This document shows, in pieces, positions 9,062 through 17,856 of a stretch of 64,000 bases of DNA (positions are counted from its first letter, which is position 1; every line of letters starts with the position of its first letter). Origin of the DNA: Streptomyces sp. 11x1 (GTDB lineage Bacteria; Actinomycetota; Actinomycetes; Streptomycetales; Streptomycetaceae); assembly GCF_032598905.1 (NCBI RefSeq), contig NZ_CP122458.1, positions 7,961,001-8,025,000 on the forward strand. Reading direction: 5' to 3'. Both the position numbers and the translations under genes were made by a program. The notes beneath the pieces were generated by a model that had not been told where the DNA came from, searched no databases, and worked only from the letters and a program-made list of their open reading frames with translations.

Positions 9062-9418
9062 ATGTCCGTATCGGACGAGACCGGCACCGTCACCGACGGC
9101 ATCATCGTGACCGACGCCGCCGCGGCCAAGGTCAAGGCCCTGCTCGACCAGGAAGGCCGGGACGACCTGGCGCTGCGCGTCGCCGTCCAGCCCGGCGGCT
9201 GCTCCGGCCTGCGCTACCAGCTCTTCTTCGACGAGCGCTCGCTCGACGGCGACGTGGAGAAGGACTTCGACGGTGTGAAGGTCGTCACCGACCGCATGAG
9301 CGCCCCGTACCTGGGCGGCGCCACCATCGACTTCGTCGACACCATCGAGAAGCAGGGCTTCACCATCGACAACCCGAACGCGACGGGTTCCTGCGCCTGC
9401 GGCGACTCCTTCAGCTGA
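9062..9418 (+). CDS. HesB/IscA/ErpA-type Fe-S cluster carrier
   Basis: A 118-residue A-type carrier that receives Fe-S clusters from the assembly scaffold and inserts them into apo-enzymes. The three conserved cysteines are present: GGCSGLRY near residue 44 and the C-terminal pair SCACGDSF near 112. Length is normal for the family. It begins with ATG after GAGAGATGT and ends before a strong terminator, so it is probably monocistronic. Its position beside nadA (a 4Fe-4S enzyme) and upstream of the respiratory genes (Rieske protein) fits a maturation role. It corresponds to Rv2204c by family and synteny. Confidence 0.93.
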   Translation: MSVSDETGTVTDGIIVTDAAAAKVKALLDQEGRDDLALRVAVQPGGCSGLRYQLFFDERSLDGDVEKDFDGVKVVTDRMSAPYLGGATIDFVDTIEKQGFTIDNPNATGSCACGDSFS

Positions 9419-9462
9419 ACCCCGCCCGCGCGGTGGCGCGCCACACGCGCCAGTCGGTACGA

Positions 9463-9499
9463 GAAGGCGGCGACCCCCTCCGAGGGGGTCGCCGCCTTC
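9463..9499 (+). terminator. Strong terminator after HesB-like gene
   Basis: A 17-bp perfect stem (GAAGGCGGCGACCCCCT with its complement) closes on a 3-nt loop, 45 bp after the stop. It also lies just downstream of the convergent gene ending at 9533, so it may act for both strands. Confidence 0.85.
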
Positions 9500-9532
9500 G
9501 TCGTCCGCGGCCGACGGGGCCACCGGGGCTGC

Positions 9533-11395
9533 CTACCGGGGCTGCGACTCCGCGATCCCGCCCTCGGGGATCTCCCTGCCGTCCGACCCGACCACCTTCC
9601 GGTCGCCCAGCGGCTTCTCCAGCGGCACCGTCCGCTCCACCACCTTGGCGATCATGATGCAGACCTTGCCCTCCCACGGGGTGTCGGTCACGGTGACCCT
9701 CACCTCGCCCGACTCCTCGCTCGCCGAGGCCGAGTAGTCGCTGCAGACGCCACCCCAGAAGGACACGGTCAGCTCGTTCCCGTCGACCGTGTAGCCCTGC
9801 ACCTTCACGTCGTGCGAGTCCGAGCCGGTCGGCGGGGTGTCACCCGGCTCGCCGGGCCGCTCGGTCGGCTCCGAGCGCGGCTCGGGGGAGGCCAGATACT
9901 TCGGGTCGACCGCCGGATGCGTCACGGTGTAGCTGTCCCCGGCACCCGCCGGTCGCACCTCGAACATCCACGACGGCACCAGCGCCGGGCGACCGTCCAC
10001 CGGATGCGACGCGAGCCCGAACACCGCGTTCTCGACGGTGACCGGCTCCGGCTTCGGCAGCTCGGTCATCCGCTCGCACGGCGTCTCGTCGGCGGCGACC
10101 GTCCCCTTCTCCCCGGCCGTCCCGTTCTCGCCCTCCAGCGGTACGGGGCCGGTGCAGCCGCCGATGCCGCCGCGCTCGGCGCCGACGCCCTGGCCCGAGC
10201 CGTTCAACAGCTCCAGCGTCCGTTCCGCGTCCACGACGGGGTACGTGTCGCTCTTCACCGGCGACTTCAGGTTGCCGCTGCCGCCGACCACCTGACCGTC
10301 GGCGCCGACCTGGACACCGGTCGACCAGCCGTACGTGGGCAGCCCACCCACCTCGGGATCGGCGTTCACCACCCGTACGGCGCCCATCAGCTGACCGGCG
10401 TCGAGCTTGGCGTCGTCCTGGCCGACGGCCTTGAGCACGGGTGCCGCCGCCTTCCTGGCGACCGCCTCGCTCACTGGGCCCCCGCCCTCGACGGTGCCCG
10501 AGGTGCAGACGTCGACCTTCTGGCAGTTGTCGGTGCCCGGCGTGTACCGGTTGAAGGTCCAGGTCCCCGGCGCCTGCTTGTTCACCCGCAGCACCGGTCC
10601 CGAACCGTCCCCGGCCGCCCCCACCTGCCAGGCCTCACCCTCGGCGGTCGGCTTGCCCGCCATCCCGAGGGCCTTCGCCAGCCGCGCGACCTCCGCGGCC
10701 GTCACCTCGCCTTTGACCACGTGGACGGCGGCGGAGCCGGGCCCCTCGGGCAGGTCGCCGTCCGCGCGATAGGTCACCCCGTTGGGGTCGGGTTCACCGG
10801 GCGCGATGCCGTTCGAACCGTCGCCGGTGTACCCGTCGAGCGCGAGGGGCGGGGGAGTGCCGTCACTGCCGGGCGAGCCGGAGCGCCCATCGGCACCGCC
10901 GGACCCGCCGGAGGAGGACGAGGCGAGGAGTGCCCCGCCACCACCGATCACCAACACGGCGGCCGCGACGGAGGCGACGACCAGCCGCGAACGCGGGGGC
11001 CGCGGGCGGGTGCCGGGGTCACTGTGCGCGGCGGCGGGATTCGGAGCCGAAGCCGGACCGGCATCCGTATCGGGGGCCGTATGGGAGGCGGAAGCCGGAG
11101 CGGAAGCTGAAGCCGGGGCTGCGGTGGAAGCCGGACTGGCATCCGAAGCGGGGGCCGACACCGCATCGGTAGCCTCCTCGGTCCCCTCGGCCTTCTCGGC
11201 CTTCTCGGTCCCTTCGGCCTGCTTGGTCCCCTCCGGCTTCTCCGGCTTCTCCGGGTTCTCCGGGTTCTCCGGGTTCTCCGGGTTCTCCGGCTTCGCGGTC
11301 TTCCCGGGCGCGCCCGCAGCCCCGAGTTCCTCCGGGGCGTCGGGCTCGGGGCCCTCGTCCGGGTTCTCGGGGTTGTCGGGTCGCTCGGGGTTCAC
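9533..11395 (-). CDS. Conserved membrane-anchored protein with acidic Pro-rich N-terminus
   Basis: A 620-residue protein of unknown function. The first ~135 residues are low complexity: runs of P-E-N (PENPENPEN) then Ala/Ser/Pro. One transmembrane helix follows (VVASVAAAVLVIGGGGALLA, about 140-165). The remaining ~450 residues are predicted extracytoplasmic, with a CTSG / TDNCQKVDVC segment and several cysteines that could be disulphide bonded. The GTG at 11395 has AAGGAG seven bases upstream. By position (between the HesB carrier and the AdoK-like kinase) it matches the membrane protein Rv2203 of M. tuberculosis, which suggests an old association with the respiratory region. Confidence 0.8.
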   Translation of the reverse strand: MNPERPDNPENPDEGPEPDAPEELGAAGAPGKTAKPENPENPENPENPEKPEKPEGTKQAEGTEKAEKAEGTEEATDAVSAPASDASPASTAAPASASAPASASHTAPDTDAGPASAPNPAAAHSDPGTRPRPPRSRLVVASVAAAVLVIGGGGALLASSSSGGSGGADGRSGSPGSDGTPPPLALDGYTGDGSNGIAPGEPDPNGVTYRADGDLPEGPGSAAVHVVKGEVTAAEVARLAKALGMAGKPTAEGEAWQVGAAGDGSGPVLRVNKQAPGTWTFNRYTPGTDNCQKVDVCTSGTVEGGGPVSEAVARKAAAPVLKAVGQDDAKLDAGQLMGAVRVVNADPEVGGLPTYGWSTGVQVGADGQVVGGSGNLKSPVKSDTYPVVDAERTLELLNGSGQGVGAERGGIGGCTGPVPLEGENGTAGEKGTVAADETPCERMTELPKPEPVTVENAVFGLASHPVDGRPALVPSWMFEVRPAGAGDSYTVTHPAVDPKYLASPEPRSEPTERPGEPGDTPPTGSDSHDVKVQGYTVDGNELTVSFWGGVCSDYSASASEESGEVRVTVTDTPWEGKVCIMIAKVVERTVPLEKPLGDRKVVGSDGREIPEGGIAESQPR

Positions 11396-11479
11396 CGCAT
11401 CGCTCCTTCGGCAGGTCGTACACCGCCTCCCCTATACGGGGGACAGCGATGGGACGCGGCGGAGGAGCCGATGGTTCCC

Positions 11480-11689
11480 TCAGTCGCCGTACACCGGCAT
11501 CGCGTCCACCAGCCGCGCTGACGTCACCGGCACCCTCACCCCGTGAATGAGCGAAGGAGACACCGGGGCCGTAATGACCTTGGCGGGGGCCGCCCAGTGC
11601 GGAACCATCCTGGCGCAGTCGCCACGCAGCGCCGCGAGGTCGCCGTCGAGGTCGGACGGAACGGTGCCGTGGATCTTGGGGTTCGTCAT
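11480..11689 (-). CDS. Small conserved hypothetical protein (69 aa)
   Basis: A 69-residue protein I do not recognise, reading MTNPKIHGTVPSDLDGDL at its start. It has no transmembrane segment, signal peptide or cysteine cluster, except one Cys in RGDCARM. There is no Shine-Dalgarno, but a TACGGT box ends six bases before the ATG, the spacing seen in front of many leaderless genes in this window. That supports it being expressed. It lies between the membrane protein gene and the divergent AdoK-like kinase. Confidence 0.55.
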   Translation of the reverse strand: MTNPKIHGTVPSDLDGDLAALRGDCARMVPHWAAPAKVITAPVSPSLIHGVRVPVTSARLVDAMPVYGD

Positions 11690-11695
11690 AACGGC

Positions 11696-11701
11696 ACCGT
11701 A
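11696..11701 (-). promoter_or_regulatory. -10-like box TACGGT, leaderless start
   Basis: TAnnnT hexamer six bases upstream of the ATG at 11689, with no Shine-Dalgarno between. No clear -35. Confidence 0.35.
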
Positions 11702-11823
11702 CGCACCGGAAACCTCACGAAGAAAGACCTACTATCGGGAGTTTTGCCTGCTTCGGGTCGGCTGGACGACCCGGTAGCGTGAACTGTCAATCCCCTCTCC
11801 CTTCGCAGGAGTGTGTCCTCGCC

Positions 11824-12798
11824 GTGCGTATCGCAGTCTCCGGCTCCATCGCCACCGACCATCTGATGACCTTCCCGGGCCGCTTCGCCGACCAACTCGT
11901 CGCGGATCAGCTGCACACGGTCTCCCTCTCCTTCCTCGTCGACCAGCTCGACGTACGTCGAGGCGGTGTCGGCGCGAACATCGCGTTCGGCATGGGACAG
12001 CTCGGCACGCGGCCGATCCTGGTCGGCGCGGCGGGCGCCGACTTCGACGAGTACCGCGCGTGGCTCGACCGGCACGGGGTGGACACGGCCTCCGTGCGCA
12101 TCTCCGAAACGCTGCACACGGCCCGCTTCGTGTGCACCACGGACGCCGACCACAACCAGATCGGCTCCTTCTACACCGGCGCGATGAGCGAGGCCCGCCT
12201 CATCGAGCTCAAGACCGTCGCCGACCGGGTCGGTGGCCTCGACCTCGTCCTGATCGGCGCGGACGACCCGGAGGCGATGCTCCGCCACACCGAGGAGTGC
12301 CGCTCCCGGAACATCCCGTTCGCCGCGGACTTCTCCCAGCAGATCGCCCGCATGGACGGCGACGAGATCCGGATACTGCTGGACGGCGCCACGTACCTCT
12401 TCTCCAACGAGTACGAGAAGGGCCTCATCGAGTCGAAGACCGGCTGGTCGGACGCGGAGATCCTGGCGAAGGTGGGCCACCGGGTGACCACGCTCGGCTC
12501 GCGCGGTGTCCGCGTCGAGCGGGACGGCGAGGACCCCATCGAGGTCGGCTGCCCCGAGGAGGAGCGCAAGGCCGAGCCCACGGGTGTCGGGGACGCGTTC
12601 CGTGCGGGGTTCCTCTCGGGCCTGGCCTGGGATGTCTCGCTGGAGCGGGCGGCGCAGGTGGGCTGCATGCTCGCCACGCTGGTCATCGAGACGGTGGGTA
12701 CGCAGGAGTACGCGTTGCGCCGGGCGCACTTCATGGACCGCTTCGAGAAGGCTTACGGGGACGAGGCGGCGGCGGAGGTGAAGAAGCACCTGAGCTGA
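11824..12798 (+). CDS. PfkB-family carbohydrate/adenosine kinase (AdoK-like)
   Basis: A 324-residue cytosolic kinase of the ribokinase (PfkB) family. The N-terminal substrate-binding strand is RIAVSGSIATDHLM. The di-Gly motif GGVGANIAFGMGQLG lies near residue 40. The catalytic C-terminal signature PTGVGDAFRAGFLSGLAW (about 256) holds the Asp general base. The GTG at 11824 is chosen because the preceding in-frame codons encode an atypical extension and AGGAG lies upstream. Length and position match M. tuberculosis Rv2202c (AdoK), which phosphorylates adenosine; the exact substrate here is inferred. It is convergent with the desulfurase gene, separated by a GC-rich inverted repeat. Confidence 0.88.
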   Translation: MRIAVSGSIATDHLMTFPGRFADQLVADQLHTVSLSFLVDQLDVRRGGVGANIAFGMGQLGTRPILVGAAGADFDEYRAWLDRHGVDTASVRISETLHTARFVCTTDADHNQIGSFYTGAMSEARLIELKTVADRVGGLDLVLIGADDPEAMLRHTEECRSRNIPFAADFSQQIARMDGDEIRILLDGATYLFSNEYEKGLIESKTGWSDAEILAKVGHRVTTLGSRGVRVERDGEDPIEVGCPEEERKAEPTGVGDAFRAGFLSGLAWDVSLERAAQVGCMLATLVIETVGTQEYALRRAHFMDRFEKAYGDEAAAEVKKHLS

Positions 12799-12901
12799 GG
12801 TGGGCCGGGGCGACCACCGGGTTGCCGTGGTCGGCGCGTTGTCGGCCGCGGGTCCGATGTGGCTGGTCGCGCCCACGCGGCGGAGCCGCGTATAAGACAC
12901 A

Positions 12902-12953
12902 GCCCCGCGCCCCTGAAGAGAGGCCTGCGGCCTCATCCGCAGGGGCGCGGGGC
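12902..12953. repeat. GC-rich intergenic inverted repeat, copy 1 (bidirectional terminator)
   Basis: GCCCCGCGCCCCT and its complement flank a short loop with an inner AGGCCTGCGGCCT palindrome. It sits between two convergent genes, five bases past the stop of the minus-strand one. Member of the family described under findings. Confidence 0.7.
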
Positions 12954-12958
12954 GTTCG

Positions 12959-14341
12959 TCAGCTCACCCGGCGCACCACGTACGCCGCCCCCCGCTCCAC
13001 CGGCTCCTCGCCCACATACTCCTGGCCCCGCATCTCGCACCACGCCGGGATGTCCAGGCGGGCCGCCTCGTCGTCCGACAGGACGCGGACGGTGCCGCCG
13101 ACGGGGATGTCCCCGATCGCCTTGGCCAGCTCGATGACGGGGATCGGGCACCGCTTGCCGAGGGCGTCCACGACAAGGGTGTCCTCCTGGACGGCCGTGA
13201 CGGTGCTGGTCACCGGCGCCCCCAGCTTCTCCCGTACCGTCGCGACCGTCCCCGGCAGCACCGACAGGAACCGCTCGACGTCCTCGGCCGCCGCCCCGGC
13301 CGGCAGCGACACCCGGACGTTCCCCTCGCTCAGCACCCCCATGGCGCGCAGCACATGGCTCGGCGTCAGCGTGCTGCTCGTACAGGAGGACCCGGAGGAG
13401 ACGGAGAAGCCCTCGCGGTCCAGCTCGTGCAGCAATGTCTCCCCGTCGACATAGAGACAGGAGAAGGTGACGATCCCCGGCAGCCGGCGCCCCGGGTCGC
13501 CCACCACCTCCACGTCCGGCACCAGCGACGGCACCCGCGCCCGAATCCGTTCCGTCAACTCCCGCAGCCGCACGGCCTCCTCGTCGGCCTCGGCCCGTAC
13601 GGCCCGCAGCGACGCGGCGGCCGCCACGATCGCCGGGATGTTCTCGAAGCCCGCCGCCCGCCCCGACTCCCGCTCGTCGGCGGGCCCATGCGCCACGAAC
13701 CGCACCCCCTTGCGGACGACGAGCAGCCCGACTCCGGAGGGTCCGCCCCATTTGTGGGCACTGGCGGTCAACACCGACCAGTCCCCGTTCACCCGCCCCC
13801 ATCCGAGCGACTGCGCCGCGTCCACCAGCAGCGGCACGCCCGCCGCCCGGCAGACCTCCGCCACCTCGGCCACCGGCTGCTCGGTTCCCACCTCGTGGTT
13901 TGCCGACTGCAGACACGCGAGCGCCGTGTCAGGGCGCAGGGCTTCGGCGTAGGAGGACACGGCGACCGACCCCGTGCGGGCCACCGCCACCCGGGTGACC
14001 GTCCCGCCGTCGGCCTCGTGCGCCTCCGCCGTGTGCAGCACCGAAGAGTGTTCGACCGACGACACGATCAGGTGGCGGCCCACCCGTCGCCGCCCGGCCA
14101 GCACCCCCGCGATCCCCGAGTGCACTGCCCGGGTCCCCGACGAGGTGAAGGTCAGTTCGTCCGCCCGGCATCCGACCGCCTCGGCCGCGGCCTCCCGGGC
14201 GGCGTCGAGCAACAGCCGGGCCCGCCGCCCCTCCCGGTACAACCGCGCGGGATCGGCCCACCCTTCGTCCAGCGAGGCCTGCAACGCCTGCCGGGCGACG
14301 GGATGAAGGGGAGCGGAGGAAGCGGAGTCGAAGTAGGCCAC
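12959..14341 (-). CDS. Cysteine desulfurase (NifS-like) fused to TusA sulfur-carrier domain
   Basis: A 460-residue two-domain enzyme. Residues 1-380 are a class V PLP aminotransferase: SSVEHSS, VDAAQSLGW, PLP lysine in SAHKWGG (about 197) and the persulfide-forming Cys in SSGSSCTSS (about 318). Residues 385-460 are a TusA/SirA domain with KRCPIPVIEL, whose Cys (about 397) accepts sulfur. The enzyme would take sulfur from cysteine and relay it to its own TusA domain, for Fe-S, molybdenum cofactor or tRNA thiolation. Starts at GTG without a Shine-Dalgarno but with TAGCGT six bases upstream. Divergent from the cytochrome oxidase operon; acceptor unknown. Confidence 0.93.
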   Translation of the reverse strand: MAYFDSASSAPLHPVARQALQASLDEGWADPARLYREGRRARLLLDAAREAAAEAVGCRADELTFTSSGTRAVHSGIAGVLAGRRRVGRHLIVSSVEHSSVLHTAEAHEADGGTVTRVAVARTGSVAVSSYAEALRPDTALACLQSANHEVGTEQPVAEVAEVCRAAGVPLLVDAAQSLGWGRVNGDWSVLTASAHKWGGPSGVGLLVVRKGVRFVAHGPADERESGRAAGFENIPAIVAAAASLRAVRAEADEEAVRLRELTERIRARVPSLVPDVEVVGDPGRRLPGIVTFSCLYVDGETLLHELDREGFSVSSGSSCTSSTLTPSHVLRAMGVLSEGNVRVSLPAGAAAEDVERFLSVLPGTVATVREKLGAPVTSTVTAVQEDTLVVDALGKRCPIPVIELAKAIGDIPVGGTVRVLSDDEAARLDIPAWCEMRGQEYVGEEPVERGAAYVVRRVS

Positions 14342-14347
14342 ACCCCA

Positions 14348-14353
14348 ACGCTA
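14348..14353 (-). promoter_or_regulatory. -10-like box TAGCGT, leaderless start
   Basis: TAnnnT hexamer six bases before the desulfurase GTG at 14341; no Shine-Dalgarno. Confidence 0.4.
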
Positions 14354-14373
14354 AAGCCTCGGGCCGGCAGCAA

Positions 14374-14395
14374 AGGGGCGTGGGGAACTGCGCGA
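14374..14395. repeat. GC-rich intergenic repeat, half copy 2
   Basis: Single arm AGGGGCGTGGGGAACTGCGC of the intergenic family, in the divergent space between the desulfurase and ctaC. The partner arm is absent, so it cannot fold as the full hairpin. Confidence 0.6.
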
Positions 14396-14622
14396 ACGGC
14401 CACAACGCGCGCGCACCCGCCAAATCACCCGAACCCCCGAGCTATTAGGCGCTCGGCATGACCCGCGGAGTGTTGGGCCCCCCTCCCCGCGCGACCCCAA
14501 AACGCGTCCAGTAGGGTTTGGTCCGCATAAACATCCAAACCCCTGCCCGTCGCAGGGCGGCGACCGACCAGCGAGAAGGCCGCAGCCATACCGCGCGGGC
14601 GAGACTCTCGGGAAGGCGCTAC

Positions 14623-15582
14623 GTGAGTCCCAACGGCTCCGACCGCTCGCCGCGGCGCCCGATGCGGCGGAAGCTGCTGCAGGCAATGACCGCAGGCCTG
14701 GTCCTGGCAACCGCAACCGGTTGCACATGGGAGGACTTCCCCCGCCTGGGTATGCCCACCCCGACCACGGAAGAGGCTCCGCGGATCCTCTCCCTGTGGC
14801 AGGGGTCGTGGGCGGCCGCGCTCGCCACGGGCGTGCTGGTGTGGGGCCTGATCCTGTGGAGTGCTTTCTTCCACCGGCGCAGCCGCACCAAGGTCGAAGT
14901 TCCCCCACAGACCCGGTACAACATGCCCATCGAGGCGCTGTACACGGTCGTCCCGCTGATCATCGTCTCGGTGCTCTTCTACTTCACCGCCCGCGACGAG
15001 TCGAAGCTCCTCGACACGTCGAAGAAGCCCGACCTCACGGTCAACGTGGTCGGCTTCCAGTGGAGCTGGTGCTTCAACTACATCGAGAACGTCGAAGGCT
15101 CCACCGGCGATGCGAAGACCGACGAGAACCTGGCAGCGGTTCCCACCAAGTGGAAGAACCAGTTCCCGGACAACGCGGGCGGCGTCTACACCTGCGGCAT
15201 CCCCGGCGACAAGAACCCGCAGACCGGCAACCCCGGCCCCACCCTGTGGCTGCCCGAGGGCAAGACGGTCCGCTTCGTGCTGACCTCGCGTGACGTCATC
15301 CACTCCTTCTGGGTCGTGCCGTTCCTGATGAAGCAGGACGTCATCCCGGGCCACACCAACGTGTTCCAGGTGACGCCCAATCAGGAGGGCACCTTCCTCG
15401 GCAAGTGCGCCGAACTGTGTGGCGTCGACCACTCCCGGATGCTCTTCAACGTGAAGGTCGTCTCCCAGGAGCGGTACGAGCAGCACCTGAAGGAGCTGGC
15501 CGAGAAGGGCCAGACCGGTTATGTCCCGGCGGGCATCGAGCAGACGCAGCACGAGAAGGACCGGGAGGTGAACCAGCTGTGA
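14623..15582 (+). CDS. ctaC: Cytochrome c oxidase subunit II
   Basis: A 319-residue subunit of the aa3 oxidase carrying the CuA centre that accepts electrons from the bcc complex. The N-terminus is a lipoprotein-like signal (LVLATATGC). Two transmembrane helices (about 65-85 and 110-130) follow, then an extracytoplasmic cupredoxin domain. CuA ligands lie in [14 protein letters not shown] (about 260-274). The GTG at 14623 is chosen because GGAAGG lies six bases upstream and the longer frame has no site. Its TGA overlaps the ctaD GTG (GTGA), indicating translational coupling in ctaC-ctaD-ctaF. Confidence 0.97.
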   Translation: MSPNGSDRSPRRPMRRKLLQAMTAGLVLATATGCTWEDFPRLGMPTPTTEEAPRILSLWQGSWAAALATGVLVWGLILWSAFFHRRSRTKVEVPPQTRYNMPIEALYTVVPLIIVSVLFYFTARDESKLLDTSKKPDLTVNVVGFQWSWCFNYIENVEGSTGDAKTDENLAAVPTKWKNQFPDNAGGVYTCGIPGDKNPQTGNPGPTLWLPEGKTVRFVLTSRDVIHSFWVVPFLMKQDVIPGHTNVFQVTPNQEGTFLGKCAELCGVDHSRMLFNVKVVSQERYEQHLKELAEKGQTGYVPAGIEQTQHEKDREVNQL

Positions 15583-17318
15583 GCATCGTCAACGAACCCC
15601 AGGGCACCGCCGCAGACGAGGGCTCGTACGAGGACGAGCTGCCCGTCCGGCGCAAGCAGCCCGGCAACGTGGTGGTCAAGTGGCTGACCACCACCGACCA
15701 CAAGACCATCGGCACCCTGTACCTGGTCACGTCGTTCGCGTTCTTCTGCATCGGCGGCGTCATGGCGCTCTTCATGCGCGCCGAGCTCGCCCGCCCGGGT
15801 ACGCAGATCATGTCGAACGAGCAGTTCAACCAGGCGTTCACGATGCACGGCACGATCATGCTGCTGATGTTCGCGACGCCGCTGTTCGCCGGATTCGCCA
15901 ACTGGATCATGCCGCTGCAGATCGGCGCGCCCGACGTGGCGTTCCCGCGGCTGAACATGTTCGCGTACTGGCTGTACCTCTTCGGCTCGCTCATCGCGGT
16001 CGGTGGCTTCCTCACCCCGCAGGGCGCGGCCGACTTCGGCTGGTTCGCCTACAGCCCGCTGTCGGACGCGGTCCGCAGCCCGGGCATCGGCGCCGACATG
16101 TGGATCATGGGTCTGGCCTTCTCCGGCTTCGGCACGATCCTCGGCTCGGTCAACTTCATCACCACGATCATCTGTATGCGCGCGCCCGGCATGACGATGT
16201 TCCGCATGCCGATCTTCACCTGGAACGTGCTGCTGACCGGTGTCCTGGTCCTGCTCGCCTTCCCGGTCCTCGCGGCCGCGCTGTTCGCCCTGGAGGCGGA
16301 CCGCAAGTTCGGCGCGCACATCTTCGACCCGGCCAACGGCGGCGCGCTGCTCTGGCAACACCTCTTCTGGTTCTTCGGCCATCCAGAGGTGTACATCATC
16401 GCCCTGCCGTTCTTCGGCATCATCTCCGAGGTCATCCCGGTCTTCTCCCGCAAGCCGATGTTCGGCTACATGGGCCTGATCGGCGCGACCATCGCGATCG
16501 CCGGCCTCTCGGTCACGGTGTGGGCACACCACATGTACGTCACCGGTGGCGTGCTCCTTCCGTTCTTCTCCTTCATGACGTTCCTCATCGCCGTACCGAC
16601 CGGCGTGAAGTTCTTCAACTGGATCGGAACGATGTGGAAGGGCTCGCTGTCCTTCGAGACACCGATGCTCTGGGCGACCGGCTTCCTGATCACCTTCACC
16701 TTCGGTGGTCTGACCGGTGTCATCCTGGCCTCGCCCCCGATGGACTTCCACGTCTCCGACTCGTACTTCGTGGTGGCGCACTTCCACTACGTCGTCTTCG
16801 GCACCGTGGTGTTCGCGATGTTCTCCGGCTTCCACTTCTGGTGGCCGAAGATGACGGGCAAGATGCTCGACGAGCGTCTCGGCAAGATCACCTTCTGGAC
16901 GCTGTTCATCGGCTTCCACGGCACCTTCCTCGTCCAGCACTGGCTGGGCGCCGAGGGCATGCCGCGCCGGTACGCGGACTACCTCGCGGCCGACGGCTTC
17001 ACCGCGCTCAACACGATCTCCACGATCGCCTCGTTCGTGCTCGGTCTGTCGATCCTGCCGTTCCTCTACAACGTGTGGAAGACCGCCAAGTACGGCAAGC
17101 CCGTCGGCGTGGACGACCCGTGGGGCTACGGCCGCTCCCTGGAGTGGGCGACCTCCTGCCCGCCGCCGCGGCACAACTTCCTCACCCTGCCGCGGATCCG
17201 CAGTGAATCCCCGGCGTTCGACCTGCACCACCCGGAGATCGCCGCGCTCGAACAGCTCGCGCACGGCGGCCCGGCGGCAGGCGAGCTCGCTGCCAGCGGC
17301 AAGGAGGCCGGCAAGTGA
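15579..17318 (+). CDS. ctaD: Cytochrome c oxidase subunit I
   Basis: A 579-residue catalytic haem-copper subunit with twelve predicted membrane helices. It reduces O2 to water at haem a3-CuB and pumps protons. Visible ligands include the low-spin haem His in [10 protein letters not shown], the CuB His in GHPEVYI (about 267), HH in [10 protein letters not shown] and the His pair HFHYVV. The start GTG at 15579 overlaps the ctaC stop; homology begins with the TTTDHKTIG segment. Second gene of ctaC-ctaD-ctaF; its stop overlaps the ctaF start. Confidence 0.98.
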   Translation: MSIVNEPQGTAADEGSYEDELPVRRKQPGNVVVKWLTTTDHKTIGTLYLVTSFAFFCIGGVMALFMRAELARPGTQIMSNEQFNQAFTMHGTIMLLMFATPLFAGFANWIMPLQIGAPDVAFPRLNMFAYWLYLFGSLIAVGGFLTPQGAADFGWFAYSPLSDAVRSPGIGADMWIMGLAFSGFGTILGSVNFITTIICMRAPGMTMFRMPIFTWNVLLTGVLVLLAFPVLAAALFALEADRKFGAHIFDPANGGALLWQHLFWFFGHPEVYIIALPFFGIISEVIPVFSRKPMFGYMGLIGATIAIAGLSVTVWAHHMYVTGGVLLPFFSFMTFLIAVPTGVKFFNWIGTMWKGSLSFETPMLWATGFLITFTFGGLTGVILASPPMDFHVSDSYFVVAHFHYVVFGTVVFAMFSGFHFWWPKMTGKMLDERLGKITFWTLFIGFHGTFLVQHWLGAEGMPRRYADYLAADGFTALNTISTIASFVLGLSILPFLYNVWKTAKYGKPVGVDDPWGYGRSLEWATSCPPPRHNFLTLPRIRSESPAFDLHHPEIAALEQLAHGGPAAGELAASGKEAGK

Positions 17319-17713
17319 AGGTCCAAGGCAAGATGTTCATCTGGCTGAGCGTCTTCGTCCTCGCCATGGCGATCGTCTATGGCGTGTGGTCGAAGGAGCC
17401 GGCCGGCACCACGGCGCTCTTCCTGGCCTTCGGCCTGTGCATCATGGTCGGCTACTACCTGGCCTTCACGGCCCGGCGGGTCGACGTGGGCGCGCAGGAC
17501 GACAAGGAGGCCGACGTTGCGGACGACGCCGGTGAGCTGGGCTTCTTCAGCCCGCACAGCTGGCAGCCCCTCGCCCTCGGCGTGGGCGGCGCGCTCGCCT
17601 TCATGGGCGTCGTCTTCGGCTGGTGGCTGCTGTACTTCTCCACCCCGATCATCCTGATCGGCCTGTGGGGCTGGGTCTTCGAGTACTACCGCGGCGAGAA
17701 CCAGAACCAGTAG
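17315..17713 (+). CDS. ctaF: Cytochrome c oxidase subunit IV (actinobacterial type)
   Basis: A 132-residue small membrane subunit found in actinobacterial aa3 oxidases. Four hydrophobic helices are visible: [51 protein letters not shown] and [16 protein letters not shown], separated by an acidic loop ([10 protein letters not shown]). The GTG overlaps the ctaD stop (GTGA). It is the last gene of the operon and is followed by a terminator. Confidence 0.94.
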   Translation: MKVQGKMFIWLSVFVLAMAIVYGVWSKEPAGTTALFLAFGLCIMVGYYLAFTARRVDVGAQDDKEADVADDAGELGFFSPHSWQPLALGVGGALAFMGVVFGWWLLYFSTPIILIGLWGWVFEYYRGENQNQ

Positions 17714-17742
17714 CACGCGCCTGTAGCACGCACCGCGCGCAC

Positions 17743-17779
17743 GGAAGCCCGGACACTCCGAGTGGAGGTCCGGGCTTCC
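17743..17779 (+). terminator. Terminator of ctaCDF operon
   Basis: GGAAGCCCGGAC...GTCCGGGCTTCC stem extended by CTCC/GGAG, followed by CCCCTTT, 30 bp after ctaF. Confidence 0.85.
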
Positions 17780-17844
17780 CCCTTTCGCCACGCCGCGCGT
17801 AGCCCACTCGGCTCACCCGACGCGCCACGCCCGCCGGGCGTTCC

Positions 17845-17850
17845 TACGTT
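17845..17850 (+). promoter_or_regulatory. -10-like box TACGTT, leaderless start
   Basis: TAnnnT hexamer six bases before the ATG at 17857; no Shine-Dalgarno. Confidence 0.4.
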
Positions 17851-17856
17851 GAACCC

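Noticed and set aside
15519..17264. 581-residue minus-strand open frame opposite ctaD
   Set aside because: Antisense shadow of cytochrome oxidase subunit I with unnatural composition (Glu/Arg/Asp repeats).
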